A stretch of DNA of 11,670 nt from Prevotella sp. (lineage in GTDB: Bacteria; Bacteroidota; Bacteroidia; Bacteroidales; Bacteroidaceae): contig JAFRZC010000136.1 of NCBI GenBank assembly GCA_017442765.1, positions 1 to 11,670 of the forward strand. The letters run 5' to 3'. Every line of letters begins with the position of its first letter. Positions within the stretch are counted from its first letter, which is position 1. Below, piece after piece: positions 1 through 5,073 of this stretch. The notes under the pieces were generated by a model, which was not told the origin of the DNA, ran no database searches, and saw nothing but the letters and a program-made list of their open reading frames with translations. Both the position numbers and the translations under genes were made by a program.

Positions 1-169
1 AGGAGCCCAGCATGCCAAAAAGGTAGAGGATAACCCCAACGCGTGCCCAGTCGTTGTTGTCGCGAAACACCCATATGAGGAAGATGATGCCTGTGACGAC
101 ACCCATCAGGATGCCGCCGCCGTGGGACGAGGCATTCCATATTTCCTCTTTCTTCGTATAGCGTATCAC
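1..169 (-). CDS. Hemolysin III / TrhA (PAQR-like) family membrane protein, N-terminal part only
   Basis: This is the first 56 codons of a minus-strand gene that runs off the left edge. The translation has an early charged stretch (RYTKKEEIWN), then ASSHGGG, a hydrophobic segment (ILMGVVTGIIFLIW) and the start of a second one (VGVILYLFGMLG). The order 'E-E-I-x-N-x-x-x-H-G' followed by a first membrane helix is the hallmark of the hemolysin III/YqfA/TrhA family of seven-helix inner-membrane proteins; the cellular role of most members is unclear. No in-frame ATG exists before the membrane helix, and an in-frame stop lies upstream, so GTG at 169-167 is my start. It follows the methyltransferase by 42 nt on the same strand and is probably the last visible gene of the aroQ operon. 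The family call rests on a short fragment. Confidence 0.72.
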   Translation of the reverse strand, partial: MIRYTKKEEIWNASSHGGGILMGVVTGIIFLIWVFRDNNDWARVGVILYLFGMLGS

Positions 170-211
170 AAGTGATTGACTATTTATGATTGACGGTTTA
201 CAATCTACTAT
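170..211. repeat. Short AT-rich imperfect repeat between methyltransferase and hemolysin III gene
   Basis: The gap contains the word CTATTTAT twice (about 180-187 and 207-214) and GATTGAC twice (174-180 and 188-194). The repeat touches the stop codon of the methyltransferase gene. Similar low-complexity word repeats occur at other gene ends in this window (2431-2531, 9421-9450). I see no terminator here, which is consistent with read-through into the hemolysin III gene. Confidence 0.4.
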
Positions 212-931
212 TTATAATTTTCTGACAATGGTAAGTCCGTCGCGCAAAGGCAGGATGACCTGTTCGGTGCGAGGGTCGCTGGCTACGTAGTCGTTGAACT
301 GTTCTATGCCCTGAGTCTGGTGGTCGTGGTCGTAGGCGTGGTCAACGACGTGACCGTCCCACAGGGTGTTGTCGGCAAGGATAAATCCGCCCGGCCGTAT
401 AATCGGCAACAGAGTCTCGTAGGTCTCCACGTAGGTGCGCTTGTCGCCGTCGAGAAAGGCCATGTCGAACGTGATGCCCAACTGCGGGGCGAGTATGTTC
501 GCATCGCCGATGTGGAGCGTAATGCGGTCGGCCACCGATGACCCGCCAATCCATTTTCGCGCAAAATCCTCCATTTCATCGTTAATTTCGAACGTGTGGA
601 GGTGTCCGTCGTCACTCAGCCCCTCGGCCATACAGATGGCAGAGTAGCCACTAAAGGTACCAACCTCGAGCACGTTCTTCGGACAAATCATCTCGACAAG
701 CATCTTGAGCAGGCGGCCTTGCAGATGTCCGCTGGCCATCCGTCCGTGGATGGTCTCTACGTTGGTGGCCCGCCAGAGCCGATAGAGATAATCGGGTTCG
801 GGGTCGATATGTTGGAGAAGATAAAGACCAGCCCCCTCCCGACCTCCCCCCGAAGGGGAGGAGATAGAACCCTCCCCGAAGGTAGGGGAGCAGGCAGTTC
901 TGCTATTGGTTTTTATCACTTCATCCAACAT
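212..931 (-). CDS. Class I SAM-dependent O-methyltransferase (caffeoyl-CoA OMT-like) with repeat-encoded N-terminal insert
   Basis: A 239-residue protein of the Methyltransf_3 (caffeoyl-CoA/catechol O-methyltransferase-like) family, expected to move a methyl group from S-adenosylmethionine to a hydroxyl in a divalent-metal-dependent way; the substrate of the Bacteroidota members is not known to me. Visible motifs are the SAM-binding motif I VLEVGTFSGYSA (87-98), the acidic HTFEINDE (112-119), and the metal/catalytic stretch FLDGDK (159-164) with D187-N188 in ILADNTLW. The conserved MASGHLQGR (65-73) also matches family style. Oddity: residues about 13-34 (Pro/Ser/Gly-rich) are encoded by a GC-rich hairpin repeat shared with dsbD, and the family-like sequence resumes at LYLLQHIDPEPDYL. 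ATG at 931 is the only ATG before residue 65, so the insert is probably translated. It lies 38 nt downstream of aroQ and is probably cotranscribed with it. Confidence 0.88.
   Translation of the reverse strand: MLDEVIKTNSRTACSPTFGEGSISSPSGGGREGAGLYLLQHIDPEPDYLYRLWRATNVETIHGRMASGHLQGRLLKMLVEMICPKNVLEVGTFSGYSAICMAEGLSDDGHLHTFEINDEMEDFARKWIGGSSVADRITLHIGDANILAPQLGITFDMAFLDGDKRTYVETYETLLPIIRPGGFILADNTLWDGHVVDHAYDHDHQTQGIEQFNDYVASDPRTEQVILPLRDGLTIVRKL
830..893. repeat. GC-rich hairpin repeat, copy A (inside methyltransferase gene)
   Basis: On the plus strand a C-rich tail (AGCCCCCTCCCGAC) leads into a hairpin (CTCCCC / GGGGAG with loop CCGAA), followed by a second, similar hairpin (CCCTCCCC / GGGGAG). 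The first 32 nt (830-861) are identical to 4004-4035 in dsbD. The element is entirely inside coding sequence and supplies about 21 residues. It faces copy B (960-1003), giving an inverted pair of 174 nt. It resembles the REP/REPIN class of palindromic repeats in form; family membership is inference. Confidence 0.75.
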
Positions 932-959
932 CGCATTGTTTTTTCAATTACTCTTTTTG

Positions 960-1003
960 TTCCCATCCCTTATAGGGAGGGGACGGGGGTGGGTCTCAAA
1001 GCC
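960..1003. repeat. GC-rich hairpin repeat, copy B (3' end of aroQ)
   Basis: On the plus strand a hairpin (CCCATCCCT, loop TAT, AGGGAGGGG) is followed by a G-rich tail (ACGGGGGTGGGTCTC). The order hairpin-then-tail is the mirror of copy A. It overlaps the aroQ stop codon, so the last AroQ residues (RPTPVPSL) come from the repeat. Confidence 0.68.
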
Positions 1004-1404
1004 TCTATTGCCAGACGGTAACTGTCGAGTCCGAAACCGCAGATGACTCCCCGACAGGCAGCAGAGATGAGTGAGTGATGCCGGAACTCCTCACGCGTAT
1101 GTACATTCGAGATATGGACCTCTACAACGGGGGCGGTAATGGCACGGATGCAATCGTGCAAGGCCACCGACGTATGGGTATAGGCACCGGCATTGAAGAC
1201 GATACCGTCGGCATCGAACCCTACCTGCTGTATGTGGTTGATCAGCTCACCTTCCACGTTGCTCTGGTAATAGCCTATCTCAACATCGGGATATTGCCTA
1301 CGCAGCCCGTCGAGGTAGTCGTCAAACGTCTCGTGCCCATAGACATCCGGCTCGCGCGTACCAAGAAGATTAAGATTAGGGCCGTTGATAATTTCTATTC
1401 TCAT
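970..1404 (-). CDS. aroQ: 3-dehydroquinate dehydratase, type II
   Basis: A 144-residue type II dehydroquinase, the usual length for the family. It catalyses the dehydration of 3-dehydroquinate to 3-dehydroshikimate in the shikimate pathway, and the family works as a cytoplasmic dodecamer. All expected active-site elements are visible: N10, R17 and the catalytic Y22 in the flexible-loop region (REPDVYG), N71 and H77 in FNAGAYTHTS, H97 in VHISN, and R108 in REEFRHHS. The start MRIEIINGPNLNLLG is family-typical. The gene diverges from xerD and is read from a well-matched promoter at 1430-1460, giving a leader of about 20 nt. Its last residues and stop codon are encoded by hairpin repeat B; the family-like sequence ends at about LAIEAL, so only the extreme C-terminus is changed. 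It is followed by the methyltransferase after 38 nt. Confidence 0.96.
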   Translation of the reverse strand: MRIEIINGPNLNLLGTREPDVYGHETFDDYLDGLRRQYPDVEIGYYQSNVEGELINHIQQVGFDADGIVFNAGAYTHTSVALHDCIRAITAPVVEVHISNVHTREEFRHHSLISAACRGVICGFGLDSYRLAIEALRPTPVPSL

Positions 1405-1429
1405 AGTTGAAATGAATGGATTTCTGTGG

Positions 1430-1460
1430 CAAAGGTACGAAAAATGTTGAAAAGTTGCAA
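1430..1460 (-). promoter_or_regulatory. aroQ promoter (Bacteroidota -33/-7 type)
   Basis: Read on the minus strand, TTG at 1460-1458 is followed by 20 bp and then TACCTTTG at 1437-1430, matching the Bacteroidota consensus TTG-N19-21-TAnnTTTG. The start codon at 1404 lies about 25 nt beyond the -7 element. It is the mirror image of the xerD promoter. Confidence 0.78.
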
Positions 1461-1476
1461 CTTTTCAACATTTTTC
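1439..1476. repeat. 38-bp perfect palindrome between aroQ and xerD
   Basis: The left half GAAAAATGTTGAAAAGTTG (1439-1457) is the exact reverse complement of 1458-1476. With two mismatched pairs the symmetry extends to 1429-1486 (27 of 29 pairs), so it includes the -7 elements of both divergent promoters. The centre TTGCAA (1455-1460) holds both -33 elements back to back. Confidence 0.93.
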
Positions 1477-1485
1477 ATATCTTTG
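1455..1485 (+). promoter_or_regulatory. xerD promoter (Bacteroidota -33/-7 type)
   Basis: TTG at 1455-1457, a 20-bp spacer, and TATCTTTG at 1478-1485 match the Bacteroidota consensus. The xerD ATG is at 1498, only 12 nt after the -7 element, so the mRNA should be almost leaderless. The promoter position also excludes the longer start at 1426. Confidence 0.78.
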
Positions 1486-1497
1486 CATGGCGTTATT

Positions 1498-2424
1498 ATG
1501 GAAATAAACAGGAAAATAGACGAAAAACTGGTGCGGGGATATGTGCGTTACTTGAAGCTGGTGCGCGGATACTCCGAGCATACGGTATCGGCCTACGAGA
1601 CCGACTTGCGGCATTTAGACAACTATCTGTACGAGCGACAGATTGAACTCTACGCGGTACAACTGGAAGACTTGCAGGAATTTGTCAAGTGGCTGCACGG
1701 GCAGGGTATCGGTACGACTTCGCAGATGCGCGTGCTGAGCGGCATCCGCTCCTTCTTCCGCTATCTCCTGCTCGACGGTCATTTAGATAACGATCCCACC
1801 GAGCTGCTCGACTCGCCTTCGCTGCCTGAGCATCTGCCCGAGGTGCTCTCAACAGAAGAGGTCGATATGCTGGAGGCGAGCATCGACCTGTCGAAATGGG
1901 AAGGTCACCGCAACCGCGCCATCATAGAAGTACTTTTCTCGTGTGGCCTGCGCGTGAGTGAACTGGTCGCACTGCGCTTCACCGACCTTCATTTGGACGA
2001 CGGCGAAAGGTTTCTCCGTATCCTCGGCAAAGGCTCGAAGGAACGGCTCGTTCCCATCTCGGAGAAAGCCGTCAGGGAGCTTTCTTTCTGGTTGGAAGAC
2101 CGCGCGGAAATGAAGATAAAACCCGGCGAGGAAGACTATGTCTTTCTTAACCGGCGGGGTGCCCACCTGACCCGCACCATGATTCTCATCATGATTAAGC
2201 GACAGACCAAAGAGGCAGGTATCACGAAAACCATCTCGCCCCACACCCTGCGCCATTCCTTTGCCACCGAACTGCTCAAGGGCGGTGCCGACCTGCGCTC
2301 CATACAGATGATGCTCGGCCACGAGAGCATCGGCACCACACAGATTTACACTCACCTCGACACTTCTACCCTGCGCGAGGAAATTCTGGCTCACCATCCG
2401 AGAAATATCAAGGGGATGGTATAA
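1498..2424 (+). CDS. xerD: Site-specific tyrosine recombinase XerD
   Basis: A 308-residue tyrosine recombinase of normal XerC/D length. It is expected to resolve chromosome dimers at dif together with a partner recombinase in the cytoplasm. The N-terminal SAM-like DNA-binding domain covers about 1-100 (KLVRGYSEHTVSAYETDLRHL; the leucine- and arginine-rich SGIRSFFRYLL), and the catalytic domain about 115-300. The full catalytic set is present: R152 (CGLRVSEL), K178 (GKGSKER), H249 and R252 (HTLRHSFATELL), H275 (MLGHE) and Y284 (IYTHL). I chose ATG at 1498 because upstream codons from 1426 run through the palindromic promoter and family homology begins there. The gene diverges from aroQ and converges on dsbD. 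Nothing in the window looks like a mobile-element cargo, so this is a housekeeping Xer rather than an integron or phage integrase. XerD rather than XerC is a best guess. Confidence 0.93.
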   Translation: MEINRKIDEKLVRGYVRYLKLVRGYSEHTVSAYETDLRHLDNYLYERQIELYAVQLEDLQEFVKWLHGQGIGTTSQMRVLSGIRSFFRYLLLDGHLDNDPTELLDSPSLPEHLPEVLSTEEVDMLEASIDLSKWEGHRNRAIIEVLFSCGLRVSELVALRFTDLHLDDGERFLRILGKGSKERLVPISEKAVRELSFWLEDRAEMKIKPGEEDYVFLNRRGAHLTRTMILIMIKRQTKEAGITKTISPHTLRHSFATELLKGGADLRSIQMMLGHESIGTTQIYTHLDTSTLREEILAHHPRNIKGMV

Positions 2425-2531
2425 TGGATAATCGGAGGTGCGGAGGTGCGAGGGTACGGAGGTGCGAGAATAGTCAAAACTATCGTCTTAACTCCTTAAC
2501 TCCTTTAACTTCTTAACTCCTAATTTAACTC
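2425..2531. repeat. Degenerate word repeats between convergent xerD and dsbD
   Basis: The gap carries repeats of GGAGGTGCG (three near copies, 2434-2468) and then TTAACTCC-type words (four or five copies, about 2488-2531). I see no clear hairpin terminator for either convergent gene. The same simple-repeat style recurs at other gene ends here. Confidence 0.55.
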
Positions 2532-4637
2532 CTACTTCTTTGTAAAACGTTTCAGTCCCTGATTAAGAAAATCGAGAAAGGCCTGTGGGTCTTCCTTGTA
2601 GCCAAACGACGGGGCGAGCGGACGGCCATTACTGTCGATGGCGACATAGAAAGGTTGCGTGTTGGCGCCGAACTTGTGCGCCTGCAAATAGCTCCACTTC
2701 TTGGCCACGGTGGCCAGTTCGCGTTTCTCGCCGTTCTCCTCTACGACGAACGGCTCTGGCAGCGCATGCTTATCATCGACATAGAGCGAGATGAGCACAT
2801 AGTCATTCTCCAGTCGCTCAGCCACACGCGGGTCGGTCCATACGGCAGCCTCCATCTTGCGACAGTTCACGCAGCCGAAACCTGTAAAGTCGATGAGCAC
2901 GGGCTTGCCCTCGGCTCGTGCCGCAGCCATGCCCTGCTCGTAGTCGGTGAAGCGGGCCTCCACAACGTGGGTGTTCAGATTGAAATCCTGCGTGCTCATT
3001 GGCGGGGCAAATGCACTCACCGCCTTACATGGAGCACCCCACAACCCGGGCAGCATATAGACGGCAAAGGCTATCGACACCAGTCCGCCCATGATGCAGA
3101 CTACCGGCATGGCCCTTCGCTCGTCGCCGTCGCTTTGGAACCTTAGCAAGCCGATAAGGTAGAGACCCAGCAGCAGGAAAATGGCAATCCACAACGAGAG
3201 GAACACCTCGCGGTCGAGCAGGTGCCAGCCGTAGGCCAGGTCGGCGACGGAGAAGAACTTCAGGGCAAAGGCCAGCTCGATGAAGCCGAGCACCACCTTG
3301 AGCATGTTCATCCACGATCCCGACTTCGGCGCCTGCTTCAGCCATGACGGGAACAACGCAAACAGCGTAAACGGCAATGCCAGTGCCAATGCGAAGCCCA
3401 GCATGCCGAGCGCCGGAGCCACAAGGTTGCTGGAGGTTGTGGTCTCTACAAGCAGGAATCCGACGATGGGTGCAGTACACGAGAACGACACCAGCACCAG
3501 CGTGAAAGCCATGAGGAAGATAGATATCAGTCCGCTCGTATTCGCCGCTTTCGCATCGACAGCATTCGCCCAGCGGTCGGGCAGCTTCAACTCAAACCAT
3601 CCGAAGAACGACAGCGCGAACACCACGAGCAGCAGGGCAAGGAAAACATTGAACACGGCGTTTGTCGATAGCGCATTGAGTGTATCAGAGCCGAACAGCG
3701 CGGTCACAAGTAGCCCCAACGTCAGATAGACGACCACGATAGAAGCCCCGTAAATCAGAGCATCGCGTATGCCACGCCGTTTGTCATCTTTTGCCTGTTT
3801 AAGGAAGAAGCTCACCGTCATCGGGATGATAGGCCAGATGCAGGGCATGAGCACGGCCAGCAGTCCGCCCACGAATCCCATGAGCAGGATGTAGAGCCAC
3901 GAGTGCGGCTCGCCCCCTACCCTACCTAAGGAGAAATCGCCGCCGAAGGCCCGCAACTCATCAACGACGGGCTGCCAGAGAGCAGCTGAAAGCCCAGGCT
4001 CAAAGCCCCCTCCCGACCTCCCCCCGAAGGGGAGGGGGGAGTAGTTACTATTGCCATTTGTGGAGTCTGAGGTTATTTCGCCATTGGAAGAGTATATACT
4101 CCCCTCTCCTGTTGGGAAGGCTACGGGGGGGCGAGCTCCGCTCGGGAAGGAGGGGTCGGGGGTGAGGCCGGGTTTGGGTTGTGCCACTGGTGCTTCCCCT
4201 TTCTTCTTCAGCATTACCTCCGACGGCGGCAGACAGGCCTCGTCGCTGCACGCGCCATATTCCAGATAGCAGTCGATGTCGTACTTTGGCTTGGTGAACT
4301 TCACCTTCTGCACGAACTGCACCGAACCTTCAAAGTAGCGCAGCGTGGCACCGAACATCTTGTCGTAGGCCGAGATTTCCTTGCCGCGCGGTTGTAGCTT
4401 GCCCACCAGCTCCGCGCCGTCGAGCCGGTTCACATGCAGCGAGGCCTCTATCGGCCCGGCATTGCCGAGATTTGTAGAATAGACATGCCAGCCCGGCTCA
4501 ATGCGCCCGCTGAACACCATCTCTCCCTCAGTGCCCGAAGTCTTCAGGTCTGTCGTAAACTTCACGGGGTTGGCCATCTGTGCCACAGCCGCCACCACCG
4601 CAACAACCAATATCGTCAACGTAATTGCTCTTTTCAT
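2532..4637 (-). CDS. dsbD: Thiol:disulfide interchange protein DsbD with repeat-encoded linker
   Basis: A 701-residue three-domain DsbD, which passes electrons from cytoplasmic thioredoxin across the inner membrane to periplasmic partners. A signal peptide (MKRAITLTILVVAVVAAVAQ) leads to the periplasmic alpha domain, with C123, C130 and C135 in DCYLEYGACSDEACLPP. The membrane domain (about 245-505) has the paired cysteines C266 (LMPCIWP) and C387 (FSCTAP). The C-terminal thioredoxin-like domain has the redox motif C589-V-N-C592 and a likely cis-proline in TQPFY (662). Between the alpha and membrane domains, residues about 154-243 form a Pro/Gly/Ser-rich linker, in which about 156-179 and 199-212 are encoded by hairpin repeats D and C. 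I start at 4637 because the upstream ATG at 4718 lies inside the promoter and its codons give no signal peptide. It is a single-gene unit converging on xerD. Confidence 0.94.
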   Translation of the reverse strand: MKRAITLTILVVAVVAAVAQMANPVKFTTDLKTSGTEGEMVFSGRIEPGWHVYSTNLGNAGPIEASLHVNRLDGAELVGKLQPRGKEISAYDKMFGATLRYFEGSVQFVQKVKFTKPKYDIDCYLEYGACSDEACLPPSEVMLKKKGEAPVAQPKPGLTPDPSFPSGARPPVAFPTGEGSIYSSNGEITSDSTNGNSNYSPLPFGGRSGGGFEPGLSAALWQPVVDELRAFGGDFSLGRVGGEPHSWLYILLMGFVGGLLAVLMPCIWPIIPMTVSFFLKQAKDDKRRGIRDALIYGASIVVVYLTLGLLVTALFGSDTLNALSTNAVFNVFLALLLVVFALSFFGWFELKLPDRWANAVDAKAANTSGLISIFLMAFTLVLVSFSCTAPIVGFLLVETTTSSNLVAPALGMLGFALALALPFTLFALFPSWLKQAPKSGSWMNMLKVVLGFIELAFALKFFSVADLAYGWHLLDREVFLSLWIAIFLLLGLYLIGLLRFQSDGDERRAMPVVCIMGGLVSIAFAVYMLPGLWGAPCKAVSAFAPPMSTQDFNLNTHVVEARFTDYEQGMAAARAEGKPVLIDFTGFGCVNCRKMEAAVWTDPRVAERLENDYVLISLYVDDKHALPEPFVVEENGEKRELATVAKKWSYLQAHKFGANTQPFYVAIDSNGRPLAPSFGYKEDPQAFLDFLNQGLKRFTKK
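4003..4041. repeat. GC-rich hairpin repeat, copy C (inside dsbD)
   Basis: Tail AAAGCCCCCTCCCGAC followed by the hairpin CTCCCC / GGGGAG. Positions 4004-4035 are identical over 32 nt to 830-861 in the methyltransferase gene. The reading frame differs: here the segment gives SPLPFGGRSGGG, there it gives SSPSGGGREGA. Confidence 0.78.
4100..4172. repeat. GC-rich hairpin repeat, copy D (inside dsbD)
   Basis: Plus-strand order is hairpin arms (CTCCCCTCTCC ... and GGGAAGGAGGGG), then a tail GTCGGGGGTGAGGCC, so it is inverted relative to copy C. An additional short palindrome (GAGCTCCGCTC, about 4132-4142) sits in the loop. Copies C and D enclose 58 nt (4042-4099); the whole unit of 170 nt is translated within DsbD. 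Confidence 0.65.
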
Positions 4638-4688
4638 ATTCGGTGCAACTAAATCAACGCGGCGATGCCACGTCACTACAATTTTGTG

Positions 4689-4719
4689 CAAAGATAGTGC
4701 AAATCGAAGACAATACAAA
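4689..4719 (-). promoter_or_regulatory. dsbD promoter (Bacteroidota -33/-7 type)
   Basis: On the minus strand TTTG at 4719-4716, a 19-bp spacer and TATCTTTG at 4696-4689 match the consensus, giving a leader of roughly 45 nt before the ATG at 4637. The -33 element sits in one arm of the 35-bp palindrome at 4711-4745. Confidence 0.75.
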
Positions 4720-4745
4720 ATAAAAAGTGTTTTTATTTTGTATTG
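4711..4745. repeat. 35-bp perfect inverted repeat at the dsbD promoter
   Basis: The arms CAATACAAAATAAAAA (4711-4726) and their exact reverse complement (4730-4745) are separated by GTG. The position over the -33 region suggests an operator rather than a terminator, as no gene ends here. Confidence 0.85.
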
Positions 4746-4815
4746 TTGAGATGCAGCCTATCCTCGATGTCAGTCAAAGATAATAAATAATTCATAATAC
4801 ATAATTTTTAAAAAT

Positions 4816-4861
4816 AGACAAGAGGTGTATCCACCTGTTTCGATGGATAGACCTCTTGTCT
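4816..4861 (-). terminator. Rho-independent terminator of the surface-protein operon
   Basis: An 18-bp stem (4816-4833 with 4844-4861, one mismatch) closes a 10-nt loop. Read on the minus strand it is followed at once by ATTTTT. It lies 26 nt past the stop codon of the small acidic gene, so it ends that transcript. Confidence 0.85.
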
Positions 4862-4886
4862 TATCGTCAGTTATAAGATTTATATT

Positions 4887-5051
4887 CTACAAATCTTCTT
4901 CTGCGAGATCGTCGTCGTCCCAGAGATTCTTCTTGCCGAGCCAGTCGTCTGGGTTCGGATCAACTTCGGTATCGGAAGTTGGCAGCTGGTCTAACAAACT
5001 ATTTATGTCAATCTGTATTTTCTCCGTTGTGGGTTCAATATACTCTTTCAT
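4887..5051 (-). CDS. Small acidic protein (54 aa), unknown function
   Basis: A 54-residue ORF below the size usually tracked. It begins MKEYIEPTTEKIQIDINSLL and ends in a very acidic, tryptophan-containing tail (W37, W44, the run DDDD at 45-48, then LAEEDL). It has no signal peptide or membrane segment. Support for being real: a perfect AGGAGG placed 9 nt before the ATG, a position 22 nt after the stop of the large surface-protein gene, and a strong terminator directly after its stop. I recall similar short M-K-x-Y-x-x-P ... acidic-Trp ORFs beside surface-protein genes in Prevotella, but I cannot search, and no function is known to me. Candidates are a secretion helper, a regulator, or a peptide precursor; none can be chosen from sequence. 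Confidence 0.72.
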   Translation of the reverse strand: MKEYIEPTTEKIQIDINSLLDQLPTSDTEVDPNPDDWLGKKNLWDDDDLAEEDL

Positions 5052-5060
5052 TGTGGTTTA

Positions 5061-5066
5061 CCTCCT
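5061..5066 (-). promoter_or_regulatory. Strong Shine-Dalgarno of the small acidic gene
   Basis: AGGAGG on the minus strand, 9 nt upstream of the ATG at 5051. Shine-Dalgarno sequences are usually absent in Bacteroidota, and aroQ, xerD, dsbD and the surface-protein gene in this window show none. Confidence 0.7.
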
Positions 5067-5073
5067 ACAATTT

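Noticed and set aside
596..1021. 141-codon plus-strand ORF over the methyltransferase start
   Set aside because: It crosses two real genes and the GC-rich repeats in antisense; composition is repeat-driven.
1426..1497. Longer XerD start at 1426 (24 extra residues)
   Set aside because: These codons cross the palindrome and the -33/-7 elements; XerD homology begins at 1498.
1849..2397. 182-codon minus-strand ORF within xerD
   Set aside because: Antisense to a gene with a full catalytic residue set.
4638..4718. Longer DsbD start at 4718
   Set aside because: The codon lies in the -33 element, and the ATG at 4637 begins a clean signal peptide.
4711..4745. Terminator reading of the 35-bp palindrome
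   Set aside because: No gene ends next to it, the stem is AT-rich, and it overlaps the dsbD -33 element.
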